Shown: one piece after another, positions 17,958 to 26,585 of the stretch
How positions within the stretch are numbered: position 1 is the first letter of the stretch
Layout of the letters: each line of letters opens with the position of its first letter
Notes under the pieces: generated by a model
What the model saw: only the letters and a program-made list of their open reading frames with translations
The model's database searches: none
What the model was told of the DNA's origin: nothing
Translations under genes and position numbers: made by a program
DNA from: Cupriavidus necator A5-1
GTDB lineage: Bacteria > Pseudomonadota > Gammaproteobacteria > Burkholderiales > Burkholderiaceae
DNA length: 64,000 bases
Assembly: GCF_000744095.1 (NCBI RefSeq)
Contig: NZ_JQLI01000008.1
Span: forward strand, 1,984,001-2,048,000
Reading direction: 5' to 3'

Positions 17958-19511
17958 TTGGCTTGGATCCGCGGCAGTCGGGGTATCGGAAGATCAGGAC
18001 GGGCCTTGTTGCATGGCTGGCTCTGGGTGCTCGCTGCAGCACTCGCCGGCGCCATGCCTGCGCACGCGGCGGATGGCCTGCGCGTTGGCTCCAAGCGCTT
18101 TACCGAGTCCTACATCCTTGGCGAACTGCTGACGCAGGCAGCCGGCCCGCCCGGCACCGCCCAGCACCAGCCGGGCCTGGGCAACACCGCGATCGTGTTC
18201 GCAGCGCTGAAGGCCGGCAGCATCGACCTGTATCCCGACTACACCGGCACGCTCGCCGCAGAAATCCTGAAGCTGTCCCCCGGCGCCGGGCTCGACGCCA
18301 TCCAGAAGGCCCTGGCGCCAATGGGACTGGGCGCGGCGATCCCGCTAGGCTTCGAGAACACCTACGCGCTTGCCGTCTCCGACAGCCGGGCCCCCGGCAG
18401 CCTGCACCGGCTCAGCGACCTGGCCGCGCAGCCGCAGCTCAGGCTCGGCCTGTCGCATGAATTCCTCGGCCGCGCCGATGGCTGGCCCGGACTGGCCAGC
18501 CGCTACGGCCTGCCGCAGCGCCCGGTCGGGCTGGACCACGGCGTCGCCTATGAAGCGCTGGCAGCAGGGCAGGTCGATGCGATCGACATCTATTCCACCG
18601 ACGCCAAGATCCGCAAATACAAGCTGCGCGTGCTGGCGGACGACCGGCATTACTTTCCGCGCTACGACGCGGTGGTGGTGTACCGGCTGGACCTGCCGCA
18701 ACGCTTCCCGCAGGCGTGGCAGGCGCTGCAGCGGCTAGCTGGCCGCGTCGGCGCCGACGACATGATCGCCATGAATGCGGCCGCCGAGATCGACGGCCAG
18801 CCGTTCGATGCGATTGCGCGCGCGTTTCTCACTGGCACACAGGCGCAGGACGCAGCGAACGGCAATGACGCGCCGCGCAGCCGGCTGTGGTCCGCGCTGT
18901 TCGGCCCGGACACCACGCGCCTCGCCCGGCGCCATGTCGGCCTGGTGGCGGGCGCGGTCGGTGCGGCCACGCTGGTCGGCGTGCCGCTGGGCATAGTTGC
19001 GGCGAGACGGCGCCGCACCGGGCAAGTGGTACTGGGCGCGGTCAGCGTGCTGCAGACCGTGCCGTCGCTGGCGCTGCTGGCGATGCTGATCCCGCTGCTG
19101 GGCCGCATCGGCGTGTGGCCGGCCATGGTGGCACTGTTTCTCTATGCCTTGCTGCCGATCGTGCGCAATACCAGCACCGGGCTGGAACAGGTACCGCAGG
19201 GCATGCGCGATGCGGCGCGCGCGCTGGGCCTGCGCGGCGGCCAGGTGCTGCGCTACGTGGAACTGCCGCTGGCGCTGCCGGTGCTGCTGGCTGGCGTCAA
19301 GACCGCGGCCATCATCAGCGTGGGCACGGCGACGATCGCGGCCTTTGTTGGCGCGGGCGGCTTCGGCGAGCGCATCGCCACCGGCCTGGCGCTCAACGAC
19401 GCCACGCTGCTGCTGGCCGGCGCGATCCCGGCCGCGGTGCTGGCGCTGGTGGTGCAGGCGGGATTCGAGACGCTCGAATGGGCGCTGCGCCGCCATCGCG
19501 ACGCGCGCTAG
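17958..19511 (+). CDS. Fused osmoprotectant-type ABC binding protein and permease
   Basis: 517 residues joining two parts. Residues about 38-310 are an OpuAC/ProX-like binding domain (LRVGSKRFTESYILGELLTQ, DLYPDYTGTLAAEIL, YEALAAGQVDAIDIYSTDA). Residues about 315-510 are a BPD-type permease with about five helices and the EAA-like loop (GMRDAARALGLRGGQVLRYVELPLALP). Such proteins import betaine, choline or similar quaternary amines. The start is probably TTG (17958), since no ATG precedes the hydrophobic signal segment; another TTG pair lies at 18006-18011. No ATPase gene is adjacent, so one must be supplied elsewhere. Its stop overlaps the convergent MocR stop through a shared CTAG. Confidence 0.85.
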   Translation: MAWIRGSRGIGRSGRALLHGWLWVLAAALAGAMPAHAADGLRVGSKRFTESYILGELLTQAAGPPGTAQHQPGLGNTAIVFAALKAGSIDLYPDYTGTLAAEILKLSPGAGLDAIQKALAPMGLGAAIPLGFENTYALAVSDSRAPGSLHRLSDLAAQPQLRLGLSHEFLGRADGWPGLASRYGLPQRPVGLDHGVAYEALAAGQVDAIDIYSTDAKIRKYKLRVLADDRHYFPRYDAVVVYRLDLPQRFPQAWQALQRLAGRVGADDMIAMNAAAEIDGQPFDAIARAFLTGTQAQDAANGNDAPRSRLWSALFGPDTTRLARRHVGLVAGAVGAATLVGVPLGIVAARRRRTGQVVLGAVSVLQTVPSLALLAMLIPLLGRIGVWPAMVALFLYALLPIVRNTSTGLEQVPQGMRDAARALGLRGGQVLRYVELPLALPVLLAGVKTAAIISVGTATIAAFVGAGGFGERIATGLALNDATLLLAGAIPAAVLALVVQAGFETLEWALRRHRDAR

Positions 19512-20926
19512 CCTTGCCCTTGCTGTGCTATCAGCCGGCCGAGAGTGGCGACGGCGGCCTCTGCCTCGTCGCTCCACAAGTGCCCGTAGTTGAGCCGGAT
19601 GCAGTTGCGATACCCCTGCCGCGCCGAGAAGATCGGCCCCGGCGCAATACCGATGCCGGCCTCCAGCGCGGCATGGTGCAACGCCAGCGCGTCGAATCCC
19701 GCCGCGAACTCGACCCACAGGAAGTAGCCGCCCTCCGGCCGCGACACGCGCACGTCTTCCGGGAAATGCTGGCCGATTGCATCGATCATCAGCCCCTGCT
19801 GCATCTCCAGCACGTGGCGCAGCTTGCGCAGGTGCTTGTCGTAGCCGCCGTGCTGCAGGTACTCGGCCAGCGCCACCTGCGTGGGCACACCGGCCGACAG
19901 CGTGGTCATCAGCTTGAGCCGCTGGATTGCCTCGCCGAAGCGGCCCGGCGCCACCCAGCCGATGCGGAAGCCGGGCGCCAGCGTCTTCGAGAACGAGCTG
20001 CAATGCATCACCAGTCCCTGCGTGTCGAAGGCCTTGGCCGGCAACGGACAGCGGTTGCCGAAGTAAAGCTCGCCATAGACATCGTCTTCGATCAGGGGCA
20101 CCTGGTGCCGCGCCAGCAGTGCCACCAGCGCCTTCTTCTTGTCTTCCGACATGCTGGCGCCCAGCGGATTCTGGAACTGGGGCATGAACCAGCACGCCTT
20201 GACCGGATGCCGCGACAGCGCCGTGTCCAGCGCGCCCAGGTCGATGCCCTCGGCCGGGTCGACCGGGATCTCCACGGCCTTCAGGCGCAGCCGCTCCAGC
20301 GCCTGCAGCGAGGCGTAGAAGCCGGGCGATTCGATTGCCACCACGTCGCCGGGCTGGGTCACGGCCATCAGGCACAGGTTCAGCGCCTCGAGCGCGCCGT
20401 TGGTGACGACCAAGTCCTCGGCCGGCTGCGGCGCGCCGGCGCCGAGGTAGCGCAGCGCGATCTGCCGGCGCAGCGCGGTATTGCCCGGCGGCAGGTCGTT
20501 GACCGAATGCCACGGGTCGAGCGCGCGGCCCGCGCGCCCCAGCGACTTGCCCAGCCGCTCCCACGGAAACAACTCGGGCGAGGGGAAGGCCGACCCGAAC
20601 TGCACCAGCTTGCGGTCGCGCGCGCCTTCCAGCACCGAGAACACCAGCTTGGAGATATCCACCTGTGTCGACACCTGGCGCGAGGGCCGCGCCTGCGGCT
20701 GCGGCAGCTCGCGCCGTGCCGGACCCGCCACGTAGTAGCCGGAGCGTTCGCGCGCCCGCACCAGCCCGCGTTCCTCCAGCCGGTAGTAGGCCTGGAACGC
20801 GGTGGAAGGGCTGACGCCGTACTGCGCCACGGTCTTGCGGATCGACGGCAGGCGCGTGCCCGGCGGCAGGCTGCCGTTGCGGATATCGGCGGCCAGGGTT
20901 TCGGCGAGGGTTTCGTACCGTTTCAT
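19508..20926 (-). CDS. MocR-type regulator: GntR winged helix fused to aminotransferase-like domain
   Basis: 472 residues. GntR helix-turn-helix at the N-terminus (MKRYETLAETLAADIRNGSLPPGTRLPSIRKTVAQYGVSPSTAF), then a fold-type I PLP domain with the Schiff-base lysine in SSFSKTLAPGFRIGW and phosphate/PLP motifs NGALEALNLCL and IEDDVYGELYFG. MocR proteins usually respond to PLP or amino compounds. The start at 20926 restores the normal GntR N-terminus. It is the likely regulator of the convergent transporter or of the divergent DUF2970 gene. Confidence 0.9.
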   Translation of the reverse strand: MKRYETLAETLAADIRNGSLPPGTRLPSIRKTVAQYGVSPSTAFQAYYRLEERGLVRARERSGYYVAGPARRELPQPQARPSRQVSTQVDISKLVFSVLEGARDRKLVQFGSAFPSPELFPWERLGKSLGRAGRALDPWHSVNDLPPGNTALRRQIALRYLGAGAPQPAEDLVVTNGALEALNLCLMAVTQPGDVVAIESPGFYASLQALERLRLKAVEIPVDPAEGIDLGALDTALSRHPVKACWFMPQFQNPLGASMSEDKKKALVALLARHQVPLIEDDVYGELYFGNRCPLPAKAFDTQGLVMHCSSFSKTLAPGFRIGWVAPGRFGEAIQRLKLMTTLSAGVPTQVALAEYLQHGGYDKHLRKLRHVLEMQQGLMIDAIGQHFPEDVRVSRPEGGYFLWVEFAAGFDALALHHAALEAGIGIAPGPIFSARQGYRNCIRLNYGHLWSDEAEAAVATLGRLIAQQGQG

Positions 20927-20984
20927 GGGGGGGGCGGGCAGGGGGACGAGGTGGGGCCAATCCAATTATCGCCTGCTCGGGCAA

Positions 20985-21014
20985 ACTGATACGTAAATTT
21001 TTCCAGTATCTGGT
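20985..21014. promoter_or_regulatory. Possible MocR operator between divergent genes
   Basis: ACTGATAC at 20985-20992 and GTATCTGGT at 21006-21014 form an imperfect inverted repeat with perfect GATAC/GTATC cores, in the 157 bases between the MocR gene and the divergent DUF2970 gene. MocR regulators often bind paired sites of this kind upstream of themselves. Only position and symmetry support it. Confidence 0.3.
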
Positions 21015-21083
21015 GCTGTTATGGGTGGCGCGGGCGGCGCATAATCCGCTCTTGTATCCACAGGCGTTATCCAGGGAGCTGCC

Positions 21084-21323
21084 ATGAGTCAGTTAAGGCT
21101 GTTGCGAACCGTGCTGTGGGGTTTTTTCGGCCTGCGCAAGGGCCAGGAGCACCAGCGCGACCTGGAGAACCTGCGCCCAGTGCCGCTGATCCTGACCGGC
21201 GCGGCGGTGGCCGCCGTGTTGGTGGCATGCTTGGTGCTGCTGGCCAACTGGGCCGTGTCCAGCGCGGCAGCGCAGGTGTCTGCCGATACTTTCGCCATTA
21301 CCCCCGCGATTGCACTGGCCTGA
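21084..21323 (+). CDS. DUF2970 family small membrane protein
   Basis: 79 residues with the DUF2970 pattern: an LRTVLWGFFGLRKGQEHQRD amphipathic start, a charged stretch, then one transmembrane helix (LILTGAAVAAVLVACLVLLANW). A GGGAGCTGCC ribosome site precedes the ATG. Members are widespread in Burkholderiales and of unknown function. The last residues reach 60 bases before the cytochrome gene. Confidence 0.8.
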   Translation: MSQLRLLRTVLWGFFGLRKGQEHQRDLENLRPVPLILTGAAVAAVLVACLVLLANWAVSSAAAQVSADTFAITPAIALA

Positions 21324-21384
21324 TTGGCCGGGTTTGTGCCAGCATGGATAAACAACGCCACTCGATAACAAGCTGACCGTCCCC

Positions 21385-22716
21385 ATGTTTCGCCCCACCG
21401 GGCGGCATCGCGCCGCCGCATCGTTGCCGGCGCACCTGCTGCCCTGGCTGTGGCTGGCGCTGGCCATGCTGGTGCCGCTGCTGTCCGCGCCGCGCCTGGC
21501 GCTGGCCGCCACCGGCGCCGACGCGCAGCAGATCGAGCGCGGCCGCTACCTCGCCCGCATCGCCAACTGCGCCGCCTGCCATACGCGCGAAGGCGGCAAG
21601 CCGTTCGCCGGCGGGCTGCCGCTCCGCACCGAGGTCGGCACCATCCACTCGACCAATATCACGCCGGATGCGGCCAGCGGCATCGGCGCCTACACGCTGC
21701 CCGAATTCGACCGCGCGCTGCGCAAGGGCGTGGCGCGGGACGGCAAGCGGCTGTACCCGGCCATGCCGTACCCGTCGTACGCACGCATGCGCGCCGAAGA
21801 CGTGGCGGCGCTCTACGCCTACCTGCGCGCCGAGGTGGCACCGGTCGCGCAGCGCAACCCGGCGCCTGAGATGCGCTGGCCATTCAGCATGCGCGGGCTG
21901 CTGTCCGTGTGGAACGTGCTGTTCCTCGACGACGACCCGGTCCGCACCGACCCGGCACGCGGCGAGGCCTGGAACCGCGGCGCCTACCTGGTGCAGGCGG
22001 TGGCCCACTGCGGCGCCTGCCACACGCCGCGCGGCCCGCTCTTTGCCGAGAAGGGGCTGGACGAGCGCAGCCGCCGCTTCCTGGCCGGCGCCAGCGTGGA
22101 AGGCTGGTCCGCCACCAACCTGACCGGCGACCAGCTCACCGGCCTGGGCGCGTGGTCGCGCGCCGATATCGCCGAGTTCCTGCGCACCGGGCGCAATGGC
22201 CACGCGACCTCGTTCGGGCCGATGTCTACGGTGATCTCCACCGCCACGCAGTACATGAGCCCGGCCGACCTCGATGCCGTGGCCGCCTACCTCAAGTCGA
22301 TCCCCGGCGCACGCGGCGAGGACAAGCCGTTCCGGCCCGATTCCGCCACCGCGCAGCAGCTGCACCAGGGCCGCTTCGACCAGGCCGGCGCGCGCCAGTA
22401 CGCGGTGTTCTGCATGCCGTGTCACGGCGCCGACGGCAAGGGCTTCGCGCGCGTGTTCCCGCCGCTGGCCGGCAACCCGACCGTGGCTGACCCGGACCCC
22501 GCCTCGCTGATGAATCTTTTGCTCGACGGCGCCGTAACCGCGCGCGTGAGCACCGCGCCGGCGGACTACCATATGCCCGGCTATGGCTGGACCCTGGACG
22601 ACCAGGAACTGGCCAACGTGCTGACCTTTATCCGCGGCGGCTGGGGCAACCGCGCCGGGCCGGTGCGGGAAGCCGAGGTGGCGGCGCGGCGCAAGGCGCT
22701 CGCCGGGCAGCGCTGA
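21385..22716 (+). CDS. Triheme cytochrome c (dehydrogenase electron-acceptor subunit)
   Basis: 443 residues: N-terminal signal/anchor helix (LPWLWLALAMLVPLLSAPRLALA) and three c-heme motifs CAACH (62), CGACH (209) and CMPCH (343). This is the pattern of the cytochrome subunit of membrane-bound alcohol, gluconate and related dehydrogenases, which pass electrons from a periplasmic flavin or quinone enzyme to ubiquinone or oxidases. The gene just downstream encodes a Tat-exported FAD dehydrogenase, so the two likely form one complex. Confidence 0.92.
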   Translation: MFRPTGRHRAAASLPAHLLPWLWLALAMLVPLLSAPRLALAATGADAQQIERGRYLARIANCAACHTREGGKPFAGGLPLRTEVGTIHSTNITPDAASGIGAYTLPEFDRALRKGVARDGKRLYPAMPYPSYARMRAEDVAALYAYLRAEVAPVAQRNPAPEMRWPFSMRGLLSVWNVLFLDDDPVRTDPARGEAWNRGAYLVQAVAHCGACHTPRGPLFAEKGLDERSRRFLAGASVEGWSATNLTGDQLTGLGAWSRADIAEFLRTGRNGHATSFGPMSTVISTATQYMSPADLDAVAAYLKSIPGARGEDKPFRPDSATAQQLHQGRFDQAGARQYAVFCMPCHGADGKGFARVFPPLAGNPTVADPDPASLMNLLLDGAVTARVSTAPADYHMPGYGWTLDDQELANVLTFIRGGWGNRAGPVREAEVAARRKALAGQR

Positions 22717-22741
22717 GCCGAAGCCTTTCGATGAGCACCCG

Positions 22742-24586
22742 ATGACGATCACGCGCAGAGACTTCCTCAACGGCACCGCCCTGACCATCGCCGCCGGGCT
22801 CGCCCCCGTGCAGCTGCTGCACGCGCAGCAGGCCGGGGGTGGGGCGGTGTATCCGCCGGCGCTGACCGGGCTGCGCGGCAACCACGCGGGCACCTATACG
22901 CTGGCCCACAGCCTGGCGCGCGAGGGCGCCAAATATCCCGTGGTACTGGCGCGCGAAGCCTACGACCTGGTGGTGGTCGGCGGCGGCCTCAGCGGGCTGG
23001 CCGCGGCGTGGTTCTACCGGCGCCGCTTCGGCGCCAACCGCCGCATCCTGATCCTGGACAACCACGACGACTTCGGCGGCCATGCCAAGCGCAATGAGTT
23101 CACGGTGCGCGGCAAGCGGCTGGTGACCTATGGCGGCAGCGCGGAGATGCCGCCCAGTGCCGCCACCGACGCCGCGGTGCGCGAACTGCTGGCGGGGATC
23201 GGGCTCGACGCCGCGCGCCCGCCCGTCACGCCGCCCGCGGACCCGTATGCCGCGCTCGGCATGGGCCGCGCCGTGTTCTTCGATGCCGAGCATTTTGGCC
23301 GCGACCAGTGGGTGGTGGGCGATCCCTTCGGCGAGCTGATCGATGCGCGCAGCGGGCAGCGGCCGGATCGTCCCGAGGCTGCGGCGCTGAAGCGTTTTCT
23401 CGACAGCACGCCACTGCCCGACGCAGACCGTGCCGCGCTGGCGCGGCTGGCGGCCGGCACCACCGACTACCTGCCGGGCCTGTCCGCGACCGAGCGCGCC
23501 ACCGCATTGCGCACGCTGCGCTACAGCACCTTCCTGCGTGACAAGGCCGGCATCGGCCTGGCCGGCCAGCGCTTCCTGCGCAGCCGCAGCAGCGATGCCT
23601 ATGCGCTCGATGCCGATGGCATTTCCGTCACCGATGCGATCGCGATCGGGCTTCCGGCCGGCGCCAACATGCCCGCGCCGGCGGGCAATGCGCGGCTCGG
23701 CAAGTCGCCGGCGTCGCGCCTGTGGTTCCCGGACGGCAACGCCTCGCTGGCGCGGCTGCTGGTGCAGAAACTGATCCCGGGCGTGGCGTCGCTCGCCAGG
23801 CCGGCCGACGTGGCCACGGCCGCGTTCGACTACAGCCGGCTGGACCGCGACGGCGCGCCGGTGCGCCTGCGCCTGAACAGCACCGCGATCGCGGTCGAGC
23901 CCGACGGCAATATCACGCGGGTGACCTACGGCTTCCGCGGCGACCTGCATCGCATCGAGGCGCGCCATGTGGTGCTGGCCGGCTACAACATGATGATCCC
24001 GTACCTGCTGCCGTCGCTGCCGGCGGCGCAGAAGGCCGTGCTGCACGACGAAGCCAAGGCGCCGCTGGTCTACACCAAGGTGGCGCTGGACCACTGGCAG
24101 GCCTTTGCCGGGCTGCGCACGCGCCGCATCCACGCACCGGCCATGGCCTATACCGACCTGTGGCTGGAACCTCCGGCGGGCGACCAGCCCTCCGACCCGG
24201 CGGTGCTGCACATGCTCTACGTGCCTACCGTACCCGACAGCGGCATGCGCGCGCGCGATCGCTTCCGCGCCGGCCGCGCTTTGCTGCTCGGCACGCCGTT
24301 CGACACGCTCGAGCGCGAGATCCGCGCGCAGCTCGACCGCATGCTCGGGCATGCCGGCTTTGCTTCCAGGGAAGTGATCCGCGGCATCACCGTCAACCGC
24401 TGGGCGCACGGCTACAGCTACATGCCGGACAGCCTGGCGGGCGAGAACGTCGCGCCCGATGCGGTGTGGCCCGGCCTGGCTGGGGTGGGCAATATCAGCA
24501 TCGCGAACAGCGACAATGCCGGCAGCCCGTCGGTGACGGCAGCGATCGGGCAGGGGAAACGGGCAGTGACCCGGTTGCCCGGGTAG
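22742..24586 (+). CDS. Tat-exported FAD oxidoreductase, spermidine-dehydrogenase-like
   Basis: 614 residues. Twin-arginine signal (MTITRRDFLNGTALTIAAGL), then an FAD-binding Rossmann fold (YDLVVVGGGLSGLAAAWFYRRRF, about 75-97) with GGHAKRNEF after the second strand, as in spermidine dehydrogenase-like flavoproteins. The C-terminal FAD contact NISIANSDNAGSPSVTAAIGQG is present. It follows the triheme cytochrome by 25 bases, which gives it an electron acceptor. The substrate is not set by sequence; polyamines are one option. Confidence 0.85.
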   Translation: MTITRRDFLNGTALTIAAGLAPVQLLHAQQAGGGAVYPPALTGLRGNHAGTYTLAHSLAREGAKYPVVLAREAYDLVVVGGGLSGLAAAWFYRRRFGANRRILILDNHDDFGGHAKRNEFTVRGKRLVTYGGSAEMPPSAATDAAVRELLAGIGLDAARPPVTPPADPYAALGMGRAVFFDAEHFGRDQWVVGDPFGELIDARSGQRPDRPEAAALKRFLDSTPLPDADRAALARLAAGTTDYLPGLSATERATALRTLRYSTFLRDKAGIGLAGQRFLRSRSSDAYALDADGISVTDAIAIGLPAGANMPAPAGNARLGKSPASRLWFPDGNASLARLLVQKLIPGVASLARPADVATAAFDYSRLDRDGAPVRLRLNSTAIAVEPDGNITRVTYGFRGDLHRIEARHVVLAGYNMMIPYLLPSLPAAQKAVLHDEAKAPLVYTKVALDHWQAFAGLRTRRIHAPAMAYTDLWLEPPAGDQPSDPAVLHMLYVPTVPDSGMRARDRFRAGRALLLGTPFDTLEREIRAQLDRMLGHAGFASREVIRGITVNRWAHGYSYMPDSLAGENVAPDAVWPGLAGVGNISIANSDNAGSPSVTAAIGQGKRAVTRLPG

Positions 24587-24595
24587 GCAATGGCT

Positions 24596-24625
24596 GCCGG
24601 CGCAGGGCGTTCGCGCTGCGCCGGC
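24596..24625. terminator. Bidirectional hairpin between convergent genes
   Basis: A 10-bp perfect stem GCCGGCGCAG/CTGCGCCGGC with a 10-base loop lies in the 47 bases between the FAD oxidoreductase and the convergent acyltransferase. There is no U run on either side, so it may slow or help Rho-type termination rather than act alone. Confidence 0.45.
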
Positions 24626-24633
24626 GGGAGCGG

Positions 24634-25635
24634 TCAGTCAGCGCGCGGGGCGACCAGCGCCTCGATCTCGGCGTCCTTGGCTTCCCACTGCTGTGCCAGC
24701 CAGTGATGGAATTCGGTCCGGAAGGCCTTGTCGCTGCCGTAATCGGCCTCGCAGAAAGACGGCGGCACCGGCAATTGCCGCATGCGCACTAGCACCGGGC
24801 CGGCGCGCCCGCAGGCGAGATCCCAGAAGCTCGGCGCACCTTCCGGGTAAGCGATGGTGACGTCGATCATCGAGCGGAACTTGCTCCCCATCGCATTCAG
24901 CGCCACCGCCAGCCCGCCGGCCTTGGGCTTGAGCAGGTGGCGATACGGCGACGCCTGCGCCTCGCGCTTGGCCTCGGTAAAGCGGGTCCCTTCGGCAAAC
25001 ACCATCACGCTGGTCGGCACCAGTGAGAACTTCGCGCACGCGCGCCGCGCGGTTTCCTGGTCCTGCCGCCGCATCGCGGGATTGCGCCGCAGCTGCGCCT
25101 TGCCATGGCGCTTCATGAACGGAAAATCCAGCGCCCACCACGCCAGGCCGATCACCGGCACATAGATAAGCTGGTGCTTCAGGAAAAACTTCAGCAGCGG
25201 AATGCGCCGGTTCAGCGAGCGCTGCAGCACGAAGATATCGGCCCACGACTGGTGGTTGCAGTTCACCAGGTACCAGTCGGCATAGCGCAGCCCGTCATGG
25301 CCCTGGACATCCCAGGGCCCGCGCTGGATCCACGCAAACCAGCCGGCATTGCCGGAAATCCATGCGGTGGCGATCCCGTTCAGCAGCGGATCGATGCGCC
25401 GCCGGACCGCCGCGAACGGCAGCGCCAGCTTCAGCAACGCCAGCGGGAACAGCAGTGCGCACCAGAACAAGGTGCTGGCGATCAGCAGCGTCCAGCTCAC
25501 GACGCCGGTGATCCAGGCCAGGCGGCCACTCGGCAGGAAAGCCCGGCGGCGCCGGCGCAAGGCCACGGGCGGTTCATCGATCTTCGGTTCAGGGGTACCG
25601 GGGGCGCGGGAGGGCGAGGAAGGAATGGTGTTCAT
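24634..25635 (-). CDS. PlsC-like membrane acyltransferase
   Basis: 333 residues: proline-rich basic N-terminus, a membrane helix pair (about 40-75), then the glycerolipid acyltransferase motifs NHQSWAD (N127-D133, the NHxxxxD catalytic block) and FAEGTRF (213-219). This resembles the YihG/PlsC-like group that moves fatty acyl groups onto lysophospholipids at the inner membrane. It stands alone upstream of a long gene-poor stretch. Confidence 0.88.
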   Translation of the reverse strand: MNTIPSSPSRAPGTPEPKIDEPPVALRRRRRAFLPSGRLAWITGVVSWTLLIASTLFWCALLFPLALLKLALPFAAVRRRIDPLLNGIATAWISGNAGWFAWIQRGPWDVQGHDGLRYADWYLVNCNHQSWADIFVLQRSLNRRIPLLKFFLKHQLIYVPVIGLAWWALDFPFMKRHGKAQLRRNPAMRRQDQETARRACAKFSLVPTSVMVFAEGTRFTEAKREAQASPYRHLLKPKAGGLAVALNAMGSKFRSMIDVTIAYPEGAPSFWDLACGRAGPVLVRMRQLPVPPSFCEADYGSDKAFRTEFHHWLAQQWEAKDAEIEALVAPRAD

Positions 25636-26038
25636 GGGTGCGAGTTTGCGGGCCGAGATTGGAACAGGGCTTGCGCATGGTCAAGGCGGGCGGTGTTGGG
25701 CGGAGCCTGCGGAGGCCCCGGTTCCCGTTCAGCAGCCCGAGCGTCATCAGAAGGAATCTCGCAAGAAATCGGTCAACAGGCGGACTCACGTGGGTAACCG
25801 GTCCCGGCTGCGGAAAACGGCCGGGAGCGGGCGCGCAATGCACTTTCCACTACGGCAACGATTGTACGAGATCGCCGCGTCAAGAATCATCGGGCACATC
25901 ATGACCGGCACGAGACCGACGCTCGCGCCGGAACGGATGCCTTTGCGCGCGGCAATTCCGGAATACGTGCTCCGATTACGTCATCCCGTGACATAACGAA
26001 GCCCCGCAATGAAACGAAGCCTGCCGTAAATGCCTGTC
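25636..26038. other. Gene-free stretch downstream-left of the palindrome array
   Basis: 403 bases with no supportable gene, repeat or terminator. It should contain the promoter of the leftward acyltransferase, though I see no clear -35/-10 pair. The overlapping open readings here are unsupported. Confidence 0.4.
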
Positions 26039-26127
26039 CATTACAAAAATGTAATGATGGGATCCGTTTGTCCGCATTACAAAAATGTAATGAGAGAACC
26101 AGCTGCCATCATTACGAAAATGTAATG
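26039..26127. promoter_or_regulatory. Array of three evenly spaced 18-bp palindromes
   Basis: Three copies of CATTAC-N6-GTAATG: 26039-26056 and 26075-26092 (both CATTACAAAAATGTAATG) and 26110-26127 (CATTACGAAAATGTAATG). Starts are 36 and 35 bases apart, so the sites lie at near-constant spacing, as expected for cooperative protein binding. The motif resembles palindromes reported for copper/heavy-metal OmpR-type response regulators (CusR/CopR group), but that match is from memory. The array lies just upstream of a weak promoter and a short terminated transcript. Confidence 0.7.
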
Positions 26128-26158
26128 ATGGCAGCCGCACGCTGAGGGCTTGTTTCTA

Positions 26159-26187
26159 TTTATTTACATTGAAGACTCGCCTATAAC
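26159..26187 (+). promoter_or_regulatory. Putative activator-dependent promoter of a short RNA
   Basis: A good -10 hexamer TATAAC at 26182-26187 is preceded 17 bases upstream by a poor -35 (TTTATT, 26159-26164). Such a promoter would need an activator, which fits the three palindromes ending 31 bases upstream. Predicted start of transcription is about 26194. Confidence 0.4.
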
Positions 26188-26193
26188 ATGCAG

Positions 26194-26259
26194 TACATGC
26201 TGCGGCCGATGTCCCGCAGCATGACTCAGCCCGTGGAGCTTATCCGCGGGCTTTTTTTT
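26194..26259 (+). ncRNA. Candidate small RNA with two hairpins and an intrinsic terminator
   Basis: About 66 bases predicted from the -10 site to the T run. First hairpin: CATGCTGCGG (26196-26205) pairs perfectly with CCGCAGCATG (26214-26223) around an 8-base loop. Second: GCCCGTGG (26229-26236) pairs with CCGCGGGC (26244-26251) followed by eight T (26252-26259), a textbook Rho-independent terminator and Hfq-type tail. An open frame runs through the region and past the terminator, but it resembles no protein. I take it as an RNA gene; the alternative is an attenuated leader of something downstream. Confidence 0.45.
26229..26259 (+). terminator. Rho-independent terminator of the short transcript
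   Basis: 8-bp stem with one G-U pair, 7-base loop (26237-26243) and eight consecutive T. It is the strongest intrinsic terminator in the window and lies over 500 bases from the nearest downstream gene, so it ends a transcript that starts in this intergenic region. Confidence 0.85.
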
Positions 26260-26557
26260 GGCCGGAATAATGATGCCATTTCCATGGGGCGCATATTTAT
26301 TTCGCTCATGAATCGAGTGGGGGAAAACCCTGCGATTCGGCTCCAGTTGAATCCTACGCCTTTTTCCTGTCGATTCAGCGGGAATACTCATCTATTACAG
26401 AAATATATGCGGGAACCGGGGGTAAGCCTGGGATCTTCGCCCGCCAGCCCAAGCTGGTGGCGGCTTTGGCGTGGGGAATGACACGAAGCCAATGTGAATC
26501 TCCGATTCCCATCTGGTTCGGTCATAAATCTGGTGAAAACCCTGCCATGCCTTTAAC
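26260..26557. other. Gene-free stretch upstream of the MFS promoter
   Basis: About 300 bases with no supportable gene. A bulged GC-rich hairpin is visible around 26440-26464 (CGCCAGC pairing with GCTGGTGGCG), without a T run. I see no promoter or repeat I could defend here. Confidence 0.35.
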
Positions 26558-26585
26558 TTGACTTACTTGATATATCACATACTGT
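26558..26585 (+). promoter_or_regulatory. Promoter with an embedded palindrome ahead of the MFS gene
   Basis: TTGACT (26558-26563) and TACTGT (26580-26585) with a 16-base spacer make a plausible sigma-70 promoter. The spacer contains the perfect palindrome TGATATATCA (26568-26577), a good place for a repressor, for example of the GntR type. The transcript would carry a leader of nearly 200 bases containing a small ORF. Confidence 0.45.

Noticed and set aside
18735..20984. 749-residue leftward reading over the transporter and MocR genes
   Set aside because: It spans two genes in the wrong frame, including the correct-strand MocR gene in a different frame; composition is typical of GC-rich shadows.
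26129..26145. Possible sigma-54 promoter next to the third palindrome
   Set aside because: The GG-to-GC spacing is 9 rather than 10 bases and the TT before GC is missing; it also overlaps the palindrome.
26188..26481. 97-residue ORF through the short-RNA region
   Set aside because: It runs across a strong intrinsic terminator, has no ribosome site and no recognisable domain.
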